Shown: positions 18,110-28,703, numbered from the stretch's first letter. The stretch: DNA of 64,000 nt from a bacterium (GCA_015075175.1 JABTUV010000001.1:1-64000); one strand, 5' to 3'. Numbers and translations are program-made. Notes: generated by a model from the letters alone, not told the origin.

Positions 18110-18463
18110 CTAGACCCGCGACAAGAAATCATCCATCACAAATATCGTCCTCACCCGAAACCGCAGCGGACTCTCCGCCAGCGCGATGGCCTTGAAATTC
18201 TCGACTCCCGACACGAACCACGGATCGCGGCACGGCGGCGCTTCCAGGAGCCATTCCGGCGGCTCTTCTCCCAGCTCGTCGCACAGCGACTCCGCCGTCG
18301 AGGCCAGGATGGCGTCCATGCGCTCATCACCGCGCGGATACGGCTCCGCCAGCGCGCTCATATCTTTATAATAGCGGAAATCATCCACGAAGTTCATCAG
18401 GTGAATCAGCCAGTGCTCGCGGTCCTCGTCCATGAGACGACGCGTAATGCGAGTGCTGATCAT
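18110..18463 (-). CDS. Small conserved-type protein of unknown function overlapping polX
   Basis: 117 residues, acidic, no signal peptide. The middle (GDERMDAILASTAESL) and end (ESPLRFRVRTIFVMDDFLSR) resemble, from memory, a small family usually encoded beside DUF6036 nucleotidyltransferases in toxin-antitoxin-like pairs. No such partner is next to it here. Its ATG overlaps the polX stop by 4 nt (ATGA at 18460-18463), so it is co-translated with PolX. The link between a nucleotidyltransferase-associated gene and a PolX nucleotidyltransferase may be meaningful or accidental. Function not assigned. Confidence 0.6.
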   Translation of the reverse strand: MISTRITRRLMDEDREHWLIHLMNFVDDFRYYKDMSALAEPYPRGDERMDAILASTAESLCDELGEEPPEWLLEAPPCRDPWFVSGVENFKAIALAESPLRFRVRTIFVMDDFLSRV

Positions 18464-20173
18464 GGCCGCTTTCGCCGTTCATGGAGATACTTTCGTATCT
18501 CCGCCAGCGTGCGCGTGTTGAGCACTCCCTGCTTGCTCCAGCCGCCGCGTCGCGCCGCGTACACTCCATAGCGCGTGTCGGTGCAGGCCGAGGGCGAATG
18601 CGCGTCAGGATTGATCGCCGCCAAGACCCCAGGCTCGCGCGCGCGCCCAGCTCCAGTCCAGGTCCAGCCGCTGCGGATGCGCGTTGATCTCGACGACTAC
18701 CCTGCCTCCCGCACGCCTGCAACACCGCGTCCATGTTGACCGGATAAGCCTCGCGCGAGAGTAACAGCCGTCCGGTCGGATGCCCCAGCATGGTGCAAAA
18801 CGGGTTTGCACCGCCGCGATGATGCGTTTCGTTTGCTCCGCCTCGCTCAGATTAAACCGGCTGTGCACGCTGGCCGACGAAATCAAACAGCGCCAGCGTA
18901 TCAGGATCAAGTCCAGCGATCCGTCGGCCAGGATGTCCGATTCGATCCCGGAAAGCAGCGTGCAGCCGAGTTTTTTCGCATTGACGCGCGCCAGCTCCGC
19001 TTGTTGCTGCCGCACCCGTTCGGGCGAGAGTCCGCGCGCGTAGGCGGCGCTTTTTGAGTGGTCGGCGACGCCCAAATACTCATAGCCGGCCGCCGCTCCC
19101 GCGTGCGCCAGCTCCTCCAGCGTACCCCGTCCGTCGCTGTACTCGCTGTGCACGTGGAATACCCCGCGGATGTCCTTCTCTTCGATCAATTCCGGCAGGT
19201 CGCCCGTCTCCGCCAACTCGATTTCGTCTAGACCCTCCCTGAGTTCCGGGGGAATGTACGCCAGGCCCAGCACCTCGAAGATTTCCGGCTCGTCCGCGCA
19301 CAGGATCAACTTGTCGCCGCGAAACAGGCCGTACTCGCTCATCTTCAACCCCTGCGCCTTGGCGCGGGTGCGCATGAGCACGTTATGCTCCTTGCTGCCG
19401 GTGAAGTGGTGCAGCGCGAAGGGATACTCCCGGTCCGAGACCGCGCGCACGTCGATCTGCATCCCCGACTCGGTGCGAATCGAGGTCTTGGTGTCGCCGT
19501 GGCCCAGCACCTCGCGGGCGAGGGAGAGGCCGGCCACGTGCGCCATCAGCGCCTTGGCATCGCCGGTCGCGGCGACGATGTCGATGTCGGCCACCGTCTC
19601 GCGGCGGCGGCGCAGGCTGCCGGCCACGGCGGCGCGCAAGCACGCCTTGTGTTTCTCGATCAGGGGAAAGACCTCGCCGGCGACCTTCTCGGCCACCGGA
19701 TAGAGCACGCGCCCGGCGTGCCGGCGCAGGAACTCGATCCCCGCCAGCACTTTGTCCTGCGTCTTCTCTCCGAAGCCGGGCAGGTGCACGAGCCGGTTCT
19801 CGCGGCAGGCGTACTCCAGTTCGCCAATGGTTGTAACCCCCAGCTCCTCCCACACCGCCTTGGCCTTCTTGGGGCCGAAGCCTGGGATGGCCAGCATCTC
19901 CAGAAGCCCGGAGGGGACCCGGGCGGCCAGCTCGTCGTAGTACGGCAGTTTTCCGGTGCGCGCAAGGGTCGTGATCTTCTCTTCCAGCGCGGCGCCGATG
20001 CCTTTCATCCTGCCCAACTGGCCGCTTTCCACCAGTTCTCCCAGCGACTGCGGCGCCGCCGCCAGCATGCGCGCGGCGTTCTGATAAGCGAGACACTTGA
20101 ACTTGTTCTCGCCCAATATTTCCAGCATCTCGCCGATGCGTTCCAAGACGGCGACGACTTCGGCCTTTTCCAT
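18460..20173 (-). CDS. polX: DNA polymerase X with C-terminal PHP domain (frameshifted in this sequence)
   Basis: PolX gap-filling repair polymerase, about 570 residues when repaired. Start ATG 20173 with GGAG just upstream. Order: 8-kDa-like N-terminus with HhH motifs (IPGFGPKKAKAVW, LPGFGEKTQDKV), the polymerase motif AGSLRRRRETVADIDIVAAT with two catalytic Asp, then the PHP domain (FHVHSEYSDGRG, GVADHSKSAAYARG) that supplies 3'-5' exonuclease activity. After GSLDL (about 18915) the reading frame changes several times. ASVHSRFNLSEAEQTKR, GHPTGRLLLSREAYPVNMD, VVEINAHPQRLDLDWSW and AAINPDAHS lie in different frames, and the end resumes as ARRGGWSKQGVLNTRTLAEI. Losses are single bases (for example TTGATCC for TTGGATCC). 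Sequence error is likelier than decay. Confidence 0.85.
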
Positions 20174-20264
20174 GTCTCCAGAATACCACATGCGCGGGGG
20201 ACATGCAGCAGGAAGGTGCGGATTCGCCTTGTTCTCAAGCCGTGGCCGGGGATAGAGTGCGGCG

Positions 20265-21371
20265 ATGAAAATCCTGGTCCTAAATTACGAGTGGCCGCCG
20301 CTGGGCGGGGGCGCGGCGCCGGTCTCGCGCGCGCTGGCCGTGGAGTATCGCGCCGCGGGCCACGCCGTCCACGTGGCGACCATGCGCTACCGCGGCCAGC
20401 CCGCCTTCGCAATCGAGGACGGCCTCTCCATCCGGCGCATCGCCTGCCTGCGCCGCCGCATGGACCTCTGCTCGACTCCCGAGATGCTCTCGTTCGTACT
20501 CGCCGCCTTCCCCGTGGTTGCGCGCATGATCCGCCGCGAGCGCTACGACGTGGCGCACTGCCATTTCCTCGTGCCCACGGGACTGTTGGCGGCGGCGCTG
20601 GACGCGACCGTGGGCTGCCCCTATCTCGTCACGGTGCACGGCTCGGACCTGCCGGGTTACAACCCGGACCGCTTCCTGGCCATGCATCGGCTGATCTCGC
20701 CGTGGCTGCCGCGGGCCGTGGCGCGGCGAGCGAAAGCCATCGTCGCGCCGTCCCGATACCTGGCCGAGCATGTGAGAAGCACGCTCGGTGACCTGCCCGT
20801 GGAGATCATTCCGCACGGCATCGACCCGGGCAGGTTCACGCCGGGCCGAAAGCGTCCGTGGATCGTCATGAGCGGGCGGCTGTTGCCGCGCAAGGGTTTT
20901 TCGCATGTGCTGGCCGCGCTGGAGGACGTCCGCGGTGATTGGGAAGTGCACGTGGCCGGCGACGGTCCGGCGCGGAGCGAGTTGGAGGCGCTGGCCGCCC
21001 GCTGCGCTCTGCCCGTGCATTTCCACGGGTGGCTGCCGCACCACAGCGACCAACTGCGGCGGCTCTACGAAGAGGGCGGCATCTTCTGCCTGCCGTCGGC
21101 GGGCGAGAGCTTCGGCATGGCGCTCCTGGAGGCGATGCTGGCGGGCATGGCTGTCGTCACCTCGGATCGCACCGCCTGTCCGGAGACGGTGGGCGAGGCC
21201 GGCGTCGTGGTCCCTTACGGCGAGCCGGCGGCGCTACGCACCGCGCTCGCTTCGCTCCTGGCTTCTCCCGAACGCGTGGCCGAACTGGGGCGCGCCGCGC
21301 GCGCCCGCGTGCTCTCACACTTCAGCCTCCAAGCCTCCACCCGACGCTACCTGCAACTGCTGGAGGCATGA
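20265..21371 (+). CDS. Glycosyltransferase family 4
   Basis: 368 residues, GT-B fold. The N-terminal acceptor domain starts MKILVLNYEWPPLGGGAAP, with the glycine-rich loop typical of GT4. The donor-site region includes VMSGRLLPRKGF and the E-x7-E motif in PSAGESFGMALLEAMLAGM, which contacts the nucleotide sugar. It should transfer a sugar in surface polysaccharide or glycolipid synthesis; the donor is unknown. It is divergent from polX, with 91 nt between the two starts. No other sugar genes are adjacent, so pathway placement is open. Confidence 0.9.
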   Translation: MKILVLNYEWPPLGGGAAPVSRALAVEYRAAGHAVHVATMRYRGQPAFAIEDGLSIRRIACLRRRMDLCSTPEMLSFVLAAFPVVARMIRRERYDVAHCHFLVPTGLLAAALDATVGCPYLVTVHGSDLPGYNPDRFLAMHRLISPWLPRAVARRAKAIVAPSRYLAEHVRSTLGDLPVEIIPHGIDPGRFTPGRKRPWIVMSGRLLPRKGFSHVLAALEDVRGDWEVHVAGDGPARSELEALAARCALPVHFHGWLPHHSDQLRRLYEEGGIFCLPSAGESFGMALLEAMLAGMAVVTSDRTACPETVGEAGVVVPYGEPAALRTALASLLASPERVAELGRAARARVLSHFSLQASTRRYLQLLEA

Positions 21372-21383
21372 CGCATGTGGACC

Positions 21384-21427
21384 GCGGCAGCTTGCTGCCG
21401 CGCGCCATCCTTCCCTTCTCAAGGGGG
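21384..21427 (+). repeat. GCGGCAGC hairpin followed by CCCTTCTCAAGGGGGGG palindrome
   Basis: Hairpin at 21384-21401, and C-run/TTCTCAA/G-run at 21411-21427. The second repeat supplies the TGA stop (21419-21421) and last residues (VAPP) of the giant minus-strand gene. Confidence 0.8.
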
Positions 21428-24400
21428 GGCGACTGGGAGCACGACGCTTTCCACAACACGCGTGGGCGCATCGCGGAAATCGCGCGACAGGATCACGGGC
21501 TGATAGCCCTCGCAAAACAGCGTCAGCGTGTACGCCTCGCGGCCCAGCGGCACGCTGTAGCGGGCGCCGGTCTTGTTGATCAGCCCGCTTTCTTCCAACG
21601 GCAGGGTGAAATCCGCCGCGTTGCGCACCGCGATATGCGCGTGCTCGACGGGATGACCCTCGTCATCCACTACGGACAGTTCCAGCACGATGCCCGGCTG
21701 CATGGCGATGTCCAGGGTAGTCGTTTCGCCGTCGCGGATGGTCGCAGGGAGCATCTGGGGCGCCAGGCCCATGCCGAGCGCCAGCACCAGCACGTCGCCG
21801 GCGGGCAGCCCGTCGATGCGGTATCTGCCGTCCGCCTCGGTCGGGACGATGTTGAGGCCCGGCAGGGCGGGCGATCCGTCGGGCCGGAAGAGCTTGAGCA
21901 TCTTGCCGGGAAACGGCTCGGCGGCGCCGTCCGCGCGCGCGATGCGTCCCGCCAGAACGCCGCCGCCTCCCAAGTGGAGCACCACGTCTTCTGTAACTTC
22001 ACCTTCCGCCAGCCTGACTTCGACCTCGTCCTGGCCGTGGCCTTCCGCGCGCGCGGTAACGAGAACCACTCCGCCGGCCAGCTCGCCTTTCTCGAAGCGG
22101 CCCTCCGCGTCGCTGCGTACCATACTGGGAAACGCCGGCATTCCGGCCGCGGGGGCGCCGGTCAGTTTGAAGTACACCTCGGCTCCGGCAATCGGCCGTC
22201 CGCCCGAGCGAGTGACCACGCGCCCGCGGATCACGCCCTCGGGCCAGGTAAAGTTGAGTTCTTTCTCCTCCTCGCGCCCCAGCGCGACCTCGGAGAAACG
22301 CAGGACCGAGAAGCCCATCGCCGTGCCTTGCAGCGTGACGTGGTACTTGCCCGCATCCAGGCCCACGAACTCATAGCGGCCCGCTTCGTCGGTCTGCGCG
22401 CTCGCCATGACGGCGTGGTTGTCCACGCCGGTGAGCATGAGGCGCGCGCCGCGCACGGGTTCCATTTCTTCGTAGTTGCGCAGCGTGCTGCGCGCGCGCT
22501 TGACAAAGCCCCATAGGCGCGCCCCCTTTTCGTCGAAATTGACTTCGGTAATCATCCCCTCTTCGACCACGGCGGTCTTGGAACCGATACCCGAGCCGCC
22601 CCCCAGCATCCCGAAGAGGTTGCGCATCACCACGTAGGTTCCCGCGGGCAGGTGGCCGCGGAAGTAATGACCCTGCCCGTCCGTTTCGACCATGCCCATC
22701 TCGGACGGCATCCCGAAACCCGAAGTGTTGGACAGGATGGTGATGCTCTCGCCGGCGATGGGGTTTCCGGCGCGGTCGCGCACGTGGCCCTCCAGGATGC
22801 CGCCCGAGAGCATCTCGACGGGAAGCTCGACCGTCCGGCCCTCCTGGACGGTCGTCTCGGCGCGGGTCGGCGCGAACCTGGGATGGAGCACGCGAAAGGC
22901 GACCTGCCCGGGAGGCAGGTACGATACGGTAGAGTAGCCCTGCGCGTTGGTGGTGGGCCCGCGCGCGCCCGCGGCGGGATCCCCGCCGGACAGAAACGCC
23001 TGCACCAGTTGCCGCATGTCTCCCTCGTCGCGGGTAATGCGGGCGCCCTCGACCGCTCCCCGCCCGCCCGCGTCACGTGGAGTCGCACCGCGCCGCCGCC
23101 CGTGAGATGAACGGTCACGTCGCGCGTCACCTGCCCGGACTTCACTTCGATGGGTTCGCTGGTGCGCGGCGCGAAGCCGTCCGCTTCGACCTTGAGTCGA
23201 TACGAACCGGCCTCCAGGTCCGTGACCTCGAATACGCCCTCGCGGCTGGAAAAGAGCTGCCCCTCGCGCGACTCGAAGGGATTGTACTGCCAGGGGTTGG
23301 GTTCATTGGCGAGGGGCGCGAGGCGGAATGAGGCGACCGGCTCGCCGCGAGAACCCACGACTTTTCCCGCGATGCAGCCCCGGGCCTCCAGTGTGATGGT
23401 GTAATCCTCCTGCGGCACATCCACGTTCGGGAAACTGCGCCGCTGCCGCTGGCCCTCAAACACCATCACCGTGTACTTGCCCGGCTTGATGTTTCTGATC
23501 TCGTAGCGACCGTCCGGCCCGCTGGTAGCGTCGCCCTGCCGCTTGTCCAGATCGGTCAGGTCCACGTTGAAGGGCTGCACCATGCCGGTAGCCAGAATGC
23601 GCGTGTTGGGCACGGAACGTCCCTCGCCGTCCACCACGCGGCCTTTCAGATACCCTTCGGCGGGGACCTCGATGGGGAGTTTCAACACCACGTCGGTGGT
23701 GTCGGCGTCGGCGGAAAGTTCGACGGTCGTCGCGCCGCCGCCGAACATGAGGCGGAGCGGATTGCGCTCGCGGGCCGCCAGGAGGTCGTAGGTCCCCGGC
23801 GGCAGCTTGGCCAGCGTGAAGCGGCCTGCCTCGTCGGTCTCGGCGGAGAGCGACGCCTCCATCTGCTCCATGCGCAGGGCGGAGGCCATGAAGTCGCCGC
23901 CGGTGCGTCCCGACACCCAGACCTTGGGCGCGGGCCTGCCTTCACCATCGAGAACCACGCCGGAGATGGAGCGGCCGCGGGACAGGCGAATCTCCACGTC
24001 GGTCCGGCTTTGGCCGGGCAGGAGATCGAAAACCTCGCTCTCGCCCAGCGCGTAATCGCGATGCCAGGCCGACAGCTTCAACGCCGATCCGGGCGAGAGG
24101 TTCTTGATCAGGAAGGCGCCGTCGGCGTCGCTGGTGGTGGGCCGGGCCTCGATCATGCGCATCACGTCGCCCATGCCCCGGCCCAGGGGACGAATCAAGG
24201 CTCCGGCGACGGGAGCGCCGGTCTCGGCATCCACCACGCGCCCCGAGGCGCACGCCCCCGTCCGCAATGCGATGCGATAGTCCGTAACGTCCTGGTCCAC
24301 GATCTCGACCACGGGCCGGTTCATGGCGCCGGGCAGGAGGTAAACGGGACTCGGATGATCCGGTTCATACTCGAGCCGAATGCGATAGAGGCCGGGCGCC

Positions 24401-25935
24401 AGGTTGGATACTTTGAACGCGCCGGACTCGTCGCTGCGGCTGTCCGCGGCGGGAATGCCTTGCCCATCCAAGCCCACCAGGAGTCCCTCGATGGGCCTAT
24501 CGGTTCCTTCCTCGACGATGATGCCTGAGAAGGAATAGCCCGGCGTAAGCACGAGGTCGGGCGCGAGACGCCTGGAGCCATCCTCCACGATCAGGCCCTC
24601 CATGAGCTTGGAGATTTCTCCCGTGGCCGTCGCTTGAAGGCCGTAACGGCCGGGGACGAGGTTCTGGAATTGGTAGCGGCCATCTTCATGCGCGGTCGCG
24701 GGTGCAGGGCTGCCGAGCTCTCGGGGCGAGCCGGCGCTGGCGAAGTCGCGGCGGTCGGGCGTGAGGACCACGGTCGCGCCGGGCGCGGGCGCGCCGTCGG
24801 CGTGGACCACGCGCCCCTCGATGGCCCCGCCACGTCGCAGCGTGATAACAACTTCTCCCGAGGCGATTGAGACATCGCGCGCTTCGCCCGTGGCGTAACC
24901 CGGCTTGGCGGCCGTCAGTCGCAATCCGCGCTCCCGGTCCACCTCCAGTTCAAAAAAGCCCGTCGCGCTCGTGACCGTCGAGCATCCTGTGGAATGCGGC
25001 TGCTTGCTGCCGCCGAGAATGCGCCGCGCATCATCCGAGCACGTGACGGTCGCGTCCGCGACGCCCGCGCCTTTCGCGTCCACGACCCGCCCGCGCACGA
25101 CCGGCAGCGGCAAGAGTTGCACGGTCGTGGCCGCGTCGAGCGCGGCGGACGGCGTGAGCGTGACGGCCTTGCTCCGGTATCCGGTCGCTGCGATCACGAG
25201 GGCCGCGTCCCACGGCGGCAGCAGTTCCAAGGTCAGGCGTCCGCCGCTGGCGTGATGGACGCGAGGCGACCAGGGCAGGGGTTCGGCCAACTCGAGGTCG
25301 GCGTCCAGCATCCGCCGGCTGCGGGCGTCTCTGATCGTGATTTCAACGCTGCGTGCGGGCACGAGCCGCAGGGGCGGCGCCTCCGTCCGGCGCGCGACGC
25401 GCACCTGCACTTTTTCAGCCGGCTTCTTTTCCGGGACCCGGCTGTCCGTCCAAGCGACGGGCGCGCCCCAGGAGTTCCCCAGGCCGCCGAGGCGGTACTC
25501 TCCCGAGGCATCCGTCACGGCGCGCCTGCCCAGGTACTCCACGGTTGCCGCGGCGATGGGTACGGCATGGCCGGCGGCGACGACTCTTCCCGCCAGCATG
25601 CCTTCACGCTGCAGGATCAGGCGCAGCGGCTCTGGACCGGCGGTGAACTTGCCCGAATAGGGCGCAAAGCCGGTCGCCTCGATGGAGAGCGCGTACTCCC
25701 CGCCGGGCGCGAGCTCTTCAAAACGGAACACACCCTCCTCGTCGGAAGTCGCCGCGCGCGCCGGTCCGGCGGGCCTGCCGAGGGGCCTCGCGACCAACCT
25801 GGCTTCGACTACCGGCTGGCCGGTAATCGTCGCTACCAGGCGCCCCTCCACGCGGGTCGAGAGCGAAGGCGGGGATTGCGCTCCGGCAAACAGCGAGAGA
25901 CCTACCAGAAGCAGCGAGAGAACGATGCGTAACAT
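21419..25935 (-). CDS. Giant secreted protein with tandem carboxypeptidase-regulatory-like (CnaB-like) domains
   Basis: About 1505 residues if one lost base is restored. Start ATG 25935, signal peptide MLRIVLSLLLVGLSLFAGAQ. The body is at least a dozen repeats of an ~80-90-residue beta-sandwich of the CarboxypepD_reg type. Each begins with a G-x-V-x-D-x-x-G-x-P motif, such as GRVVDAETGAPVAGALIRPL, SGVVLDGEGRPAPKVWVSGR and GRVVDGEGRSVPNTRILATG, and ends near F-x-x-x-x-L-x-P-G-x-Y. No peptidase domain is present. Likely a surface adhesion or stalk protein (inference). The frame breaks near 23062: one G is missing from a G-run between VTVHLTGGGAVRLHVTRAGG and ARITRDEGDMRQLV. A GCGGCTGC hairpin repeat is inserted in frame (24996-25013, encoding part of GGSKQPHSTG). 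Confidence 0.8.
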
Positions 25936-25956
25936 GCCCCGACCCCCTGTTGGAGT

Positions 25957-25974
25957 GCGGCAGCTTGCTGCCGC
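25957..25974 (+). repeat. GCGGCAGC-TT-GCTGCCGC hairpin repeat
   Basis: Perfect copy with a GGAGT leader, between the giant secreted-protein gene and the winged-helix regulator. Confidence 0.85.
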
Positions 25975-26048
25975 GTTGCGGCGTGCAGCGGCGCAACATG
26001 GATGGCCGCCTTCCCGTTCGCGCCGGCAAGCCGGCGCAGTCCACATCA

Positions 26049-26342
26049 TCACGGTTGCGCCGAAAGGCCGCGGATGGCGTCCAACTGCCGCCAGTATTCC
26101 GCCAGCGCCTCCCGACCCGCCATGGTACACCTGTAGACGGTGTGCGGTATCTTTCCGTTGAACCCCTTTTCTATCGCGACGTACCCCGCCTGCTCCAGCT
26201 TGTCCATGTGCGCGGAGAGATTGCCGCGCGACAAGCCAAGCGTGGACAGAAGAAAGTTGAAGTCCGCCTCGTCGACGCCGGACAAGACCATCAAGATGCG
26301 CAGCCGCGCCGGTTCATGAATCACGCGGTCCAGTTCAGGCAT
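26049..26342 (-). CDS. Winged-helix transcriptional regulator (ArsR/MarR-like)
   Basis: 97 residues forming a single winged HTH: HEPARLRILMVLSGVDEADF, recognition helix region LSRGNLSAHMDKLEQAGYV and wing IEKGFNGKIPHTVYR. This matches the small stand-alone HTH type often paired with a membrane protein. It starts within the last codons of the membrane-protein gene (8-nt overlap), so it is translated with it. It probably represses its own operon through the direct repeats at 27091-27115 (inference). Confidence 0.85.
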   Translation of the reverse strand: MPELDRVIHEPARLRILMVLSGVDEADFNFLLSTLGLSRGNLSAHMDKLEQAGYVAIEKGFNGKIPHTVYRCTMAGREALAEYWRQLDAIRGLSAQP

Positions 26343-27066
26343 GGTCGCTCCTGGCGGCCTCCTTCAGCCGCCGCAGGGCATGACGGTTGTATAGATGCGC
26401 AACCAGTCCGGCTACAAGCCCGTACCCTGCCGTGGGGATGAGCAGGTTGAGTTCGTCCAGTGAGTCGGGCAAGAGAATCGGCGCGCCGGCCACGATCAGT
26501 AGCGCGTGCAATCCATATAATAACGGCCAGAGCAGTACCAGGGGATGCACCTGGGCGTGCAGCAGAAAGTAGAGAAACACCAGAAACGGCACGACGTACA
26601 AGGCCGAGACGGGCTGCATGTAATCGTTGGGGATGTGGCCGGCGATGCCCAGCACGACCGCGACCAGGTTGCAGAAACCGAAAATGACTGCGGCGGCGAG
26701 CCCGAGCAGCTTGCGCGACCCGGCCGGCGGGGCGAATGCGACGTGCCCCTCCGCGCCGTACAACTTCTCCCGCAACACCCGGTCCAACCACCGCCCGCCC
26801 CAGCGCGGAACCGACAGGGCCACCGCGCCGATCACGATCGCCAAGGCCAGAATCGCCGCTCCCGCCGCCAGAATCGTCCCCGATAGATAGCGGCCGGTGC
26901 GAAACTGCACCCCGGCGAAATGCGACAACGCATACAGTGAAATGAAAATAACAATAAAACCAATCATAAACCAAACGGCGGGCAACGCCCGGGACTGCGC
27001 ATACCGCCGCGTCCACTTGGGGATGTCGGCTACCGGGTCGGGCTGGCGCTTCTCATGCCTTTGCAT
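26335..27066 (-). CDS. Multi-pass membrane protein, function unknown
   Basis: 243 residues with about six hydrophobic segments, including VWFMIGFIVIFISLYALSHF, LAAGAAILALAIVIGAVALS, LLGLAAAVIFGFCNLVAVVL, ALYVVPFLVFLYFLLHAQVH and LVLLWPLLYGLHALLIVAG. No transport or enzyme signature is recognised. The gene heads a two-gene operon with the winged-helix regulator, a layout in which the regulator usually controls the membrane partner. AGGTTCC precedes the ATG at 27066. Function not assigned. Confidence 0.75.
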   Translation of the reverse strand: MQRHEKRQPDPVADIPKWTRRYAQSRALPAVWFMIGFIVIFISLYALSHFAGVQFRTGRYLSGTILAAGAAILALAIVIGAVALSVPRWGGRWLDRVLREKLYGAEGHVAFAPPAGSRKLLGLAAAVIFGFCNLVAVVLGIAGHIPNDYMQPVSALYVVPFLVFLYFLLHAQVHPLVLLWPLLYGLHALLIVAGAPILLPDSLDELNLLIPTAGYGLVAGLVAHLYNRHALRRLKEAARSDHA

Positions 27067-27090
27067 TGATTGGAACCTCCGAATTCAATT

Positions 27091-27128
27091 ACAGACTAGT
27101 TTGTGATACAGACTAATTGGCATGTCAA
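27091..27128 (-). promoter_or_regulatory. Direct repeats ACAGACTA and -35-like TTGACA upstream of membrane protein/regulator operon
   Basis: ACAGACTA occurs at 27091-27098 and 27108-27115, 17 bp apart, in an AT-rich promoter region (27067-27210). On the minus strand a TTGACA lies at 27128-27123. The direct repeats are good candidates for the operator of the wHTH regulator. No clear -10 is seen. Confidence 0.4.
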
Positions 27129-27210
27129 GAAAAAATCAGGGACTTGGCTGGATCGTCGCAGCTATGATCGATTTGATATTATTAATATAATAGGTGCCGG
27201 AGAAACGTCG

Positions 27211-27984
27211 TCAGGCGCCCGATCGTCCCAGCAGGCGGGCCAGCGTCCGCCGCCAGCGCGGCGGGCGCCGCGTCCGATCCGAGTAGGCGAAGCGTGTGAT
27301 GTCCCCTGGCATGGGGCCGTGCAGCCCGAAGATGCGCGGCTCGAACACAAACCGCAGGCCCAATTCCTCTTTGAGCCTGTGTTGGAACTGCTTGGCCTTG
27401 TCGAATCCGTAGGCCACGTTGTCGCGCGGCAGCCCGCCGACTGTCAGGGCATGGCGGCGCAGAAGCCCCATCTGCGCCGAATGGACCATGGCGACGGGCA
27501 GGTCGTACCGGTTCTCAAGCAGTTGCCGGAGTTTCTCGTTGCGTCCCACGTCGAGTCGATAGTCGTAGGATTCCAACCGCAGGCGGCGCAGGAAGCGGTT
27601 GTCCTTCCACCAGCCGCGCACCAAGACGTCCTCGCCGCGCCGCCGCCAGGCCTCCAGCGTCGCCACGAGCCATTCCAACGCATCCGGTTTGAGCAGCATG
27701 TCGTCGTCCAAAAAGAAGACGTACTCGCCCGTGGCGTGTTCCAACCCCAGGTTCATGGCCCAGGTCACGCCGTTGACCACGGCCGGTGAGCCGGTCTCCA
27801 GGACGACCAGCCGGTAGGGAACCGGCATGGAGCGGAGCATTTCAAGGGCGCCGTCCGTGGACCCGTCGTCACCGACTAGCACCTCGAGACGGTCCAAGGG
27901 AAGCGTTTGCCGGGCGAGGAGCCTGAGATTGTATTGCAGCGTCCGCCGGCGGTTGAAGGTGGGAATAATCACGGACAATTTCAT
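27211..27984 (-). CDS. Glycosyltransferase family 2
   Basis: 257 residues, GT-A fold. N-terminal MKLSVIIPTFNRRRTLQYNL and LVGDDGSTDGALEML bind the nucleotide, and FFLDDDMLLKPDALEWL carries the metal-binding DxD. Single-domain, no membrane helices, so it acts at the cytoplasmic face. Acceptor and donor unknown. No operon partner; the 242 nt between it and the divergent TPR gene hold a possible promoter only. Confidence 0.9.
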   Translation of the reverse strand: MKLSVIIPTFNRRRTLQYNLRLLARQTLPLDRLEVLVGDDGSTDGALEMLRSMPVPYRLVVLETGSPAVVNGVTWAMNLGLEHATGEYVFFLDDDMLLKPDALEWLVATLEAWRRRGEDVLVRGWWKDNRFLRRLRLESYDYRLDVGRNEKLRQLLENRYDLPVAMVHSAQMGLLRRHALTVGGLPRDNVAYGFDKAKQFQHRLKEELGLRFVFEPRIFGLHGPMPGDITRFAYSDRTRRPPRWRRTLARLLGRSGA

Positions 27985-28025
27985 GGTGGCAGCATAGCGA
28001 GGGCCATCCCGGCGGGCAAGGGGCG

Positions 28026-28054
28026 TTGAAAACCAGCACGCTTTATGCTAGGCT
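28026..28054 (+). promoter_or_regulatory. Possible promoter for the TPR-amidase-mreB cluster
   Basis: TTGAAA (28026-28031), 17-nt spacer, TAGGCT (28049-28054). Good -35 and spacing, weak -10. Confidence 0.3.
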
Positions 28055-28226
28055 ACAGCCGATTTAGGTGTTGGACCCCACCTGTCTCGCGTGGAGCCCG
28101 GTTCCCGGGAATCCTCAACTTTCTCTTGCAGAAGTGATTGGAGTGGCGTAACTTAGGTGGGTAACTTTCACACAAATCGTCAATATCGCGAGATAACTCT
28201 CGTGGATCGAGGGGAGTAAGCAGTAC

Positions 28227-28703
28227 ATGGAGTCGCATGTCTTGGGTCATTCGGTGGCTGGGTTTATGGAAGAACACGATCTGTACGCGACGGAGCTGCA
28301 GAAGTTTCAGCAACTTCTGGCCGAGAAGCCGAACGAGGCTTATCGACGCTATGGGTTGTGCCTGTTTTACGGACTGCCGGACGACGTGCTGGTACGGGAG
28401 CGGGCGCGGCTGCAGTTTCCGCCGCGCGATGCCCTGGATCATTACAACCAGGGGGCGCTGGAGAGCGCGGCGGGCAATCATCGCGAGGCGCTGGCCCACT
28501 ATCGCAAGGCCATGAGCGCCGGCGCCGACCTGCCGGAACTCTACTACAACCTGGCGCTCACCTACCGCGAACTGGGCGAAACACGCGAGGCCAAGAAGAA
28601 TTTCCAACGCTACCTGGCCATCATCCAGGAATGGGAGGATGAATGGAACCAGGAGGAGTTGGAAACCGCCGAAGAAGTGCGGGCATACTTGGAGAGCAGC
28701 TGA
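28227..28703 (+). CDS. Small TPR protein at head of the mreB cluster
   Basis: 158 residues, no signal peptide. Two or three TPR units, for example ALDHYNQGALESAAGNHREA and LPELYYNLALTYRELGETRE. The start is supported by GGGGAG at 28209-28214. It heads a co-directional run of amidase, two small membrane proteins and mreB, so a scaffold role in cell-wall growth is possible but not shown. 114 nt separate it from the amidase gene. Confidence 0.8.
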   Translation: MESHVLGHSVAGFMEEHDLYATELQKFQQLLAEKPNEAYRRYGLCLFYGLPDDVLVRERARLQFPPRDALDHYNQGALESAAGNHREALAHYRKAMSAGADLPELYYNLALTYRELGETREAKKNFQRYLAIIQEWEDEWNQEELETAEEVRAYLESS

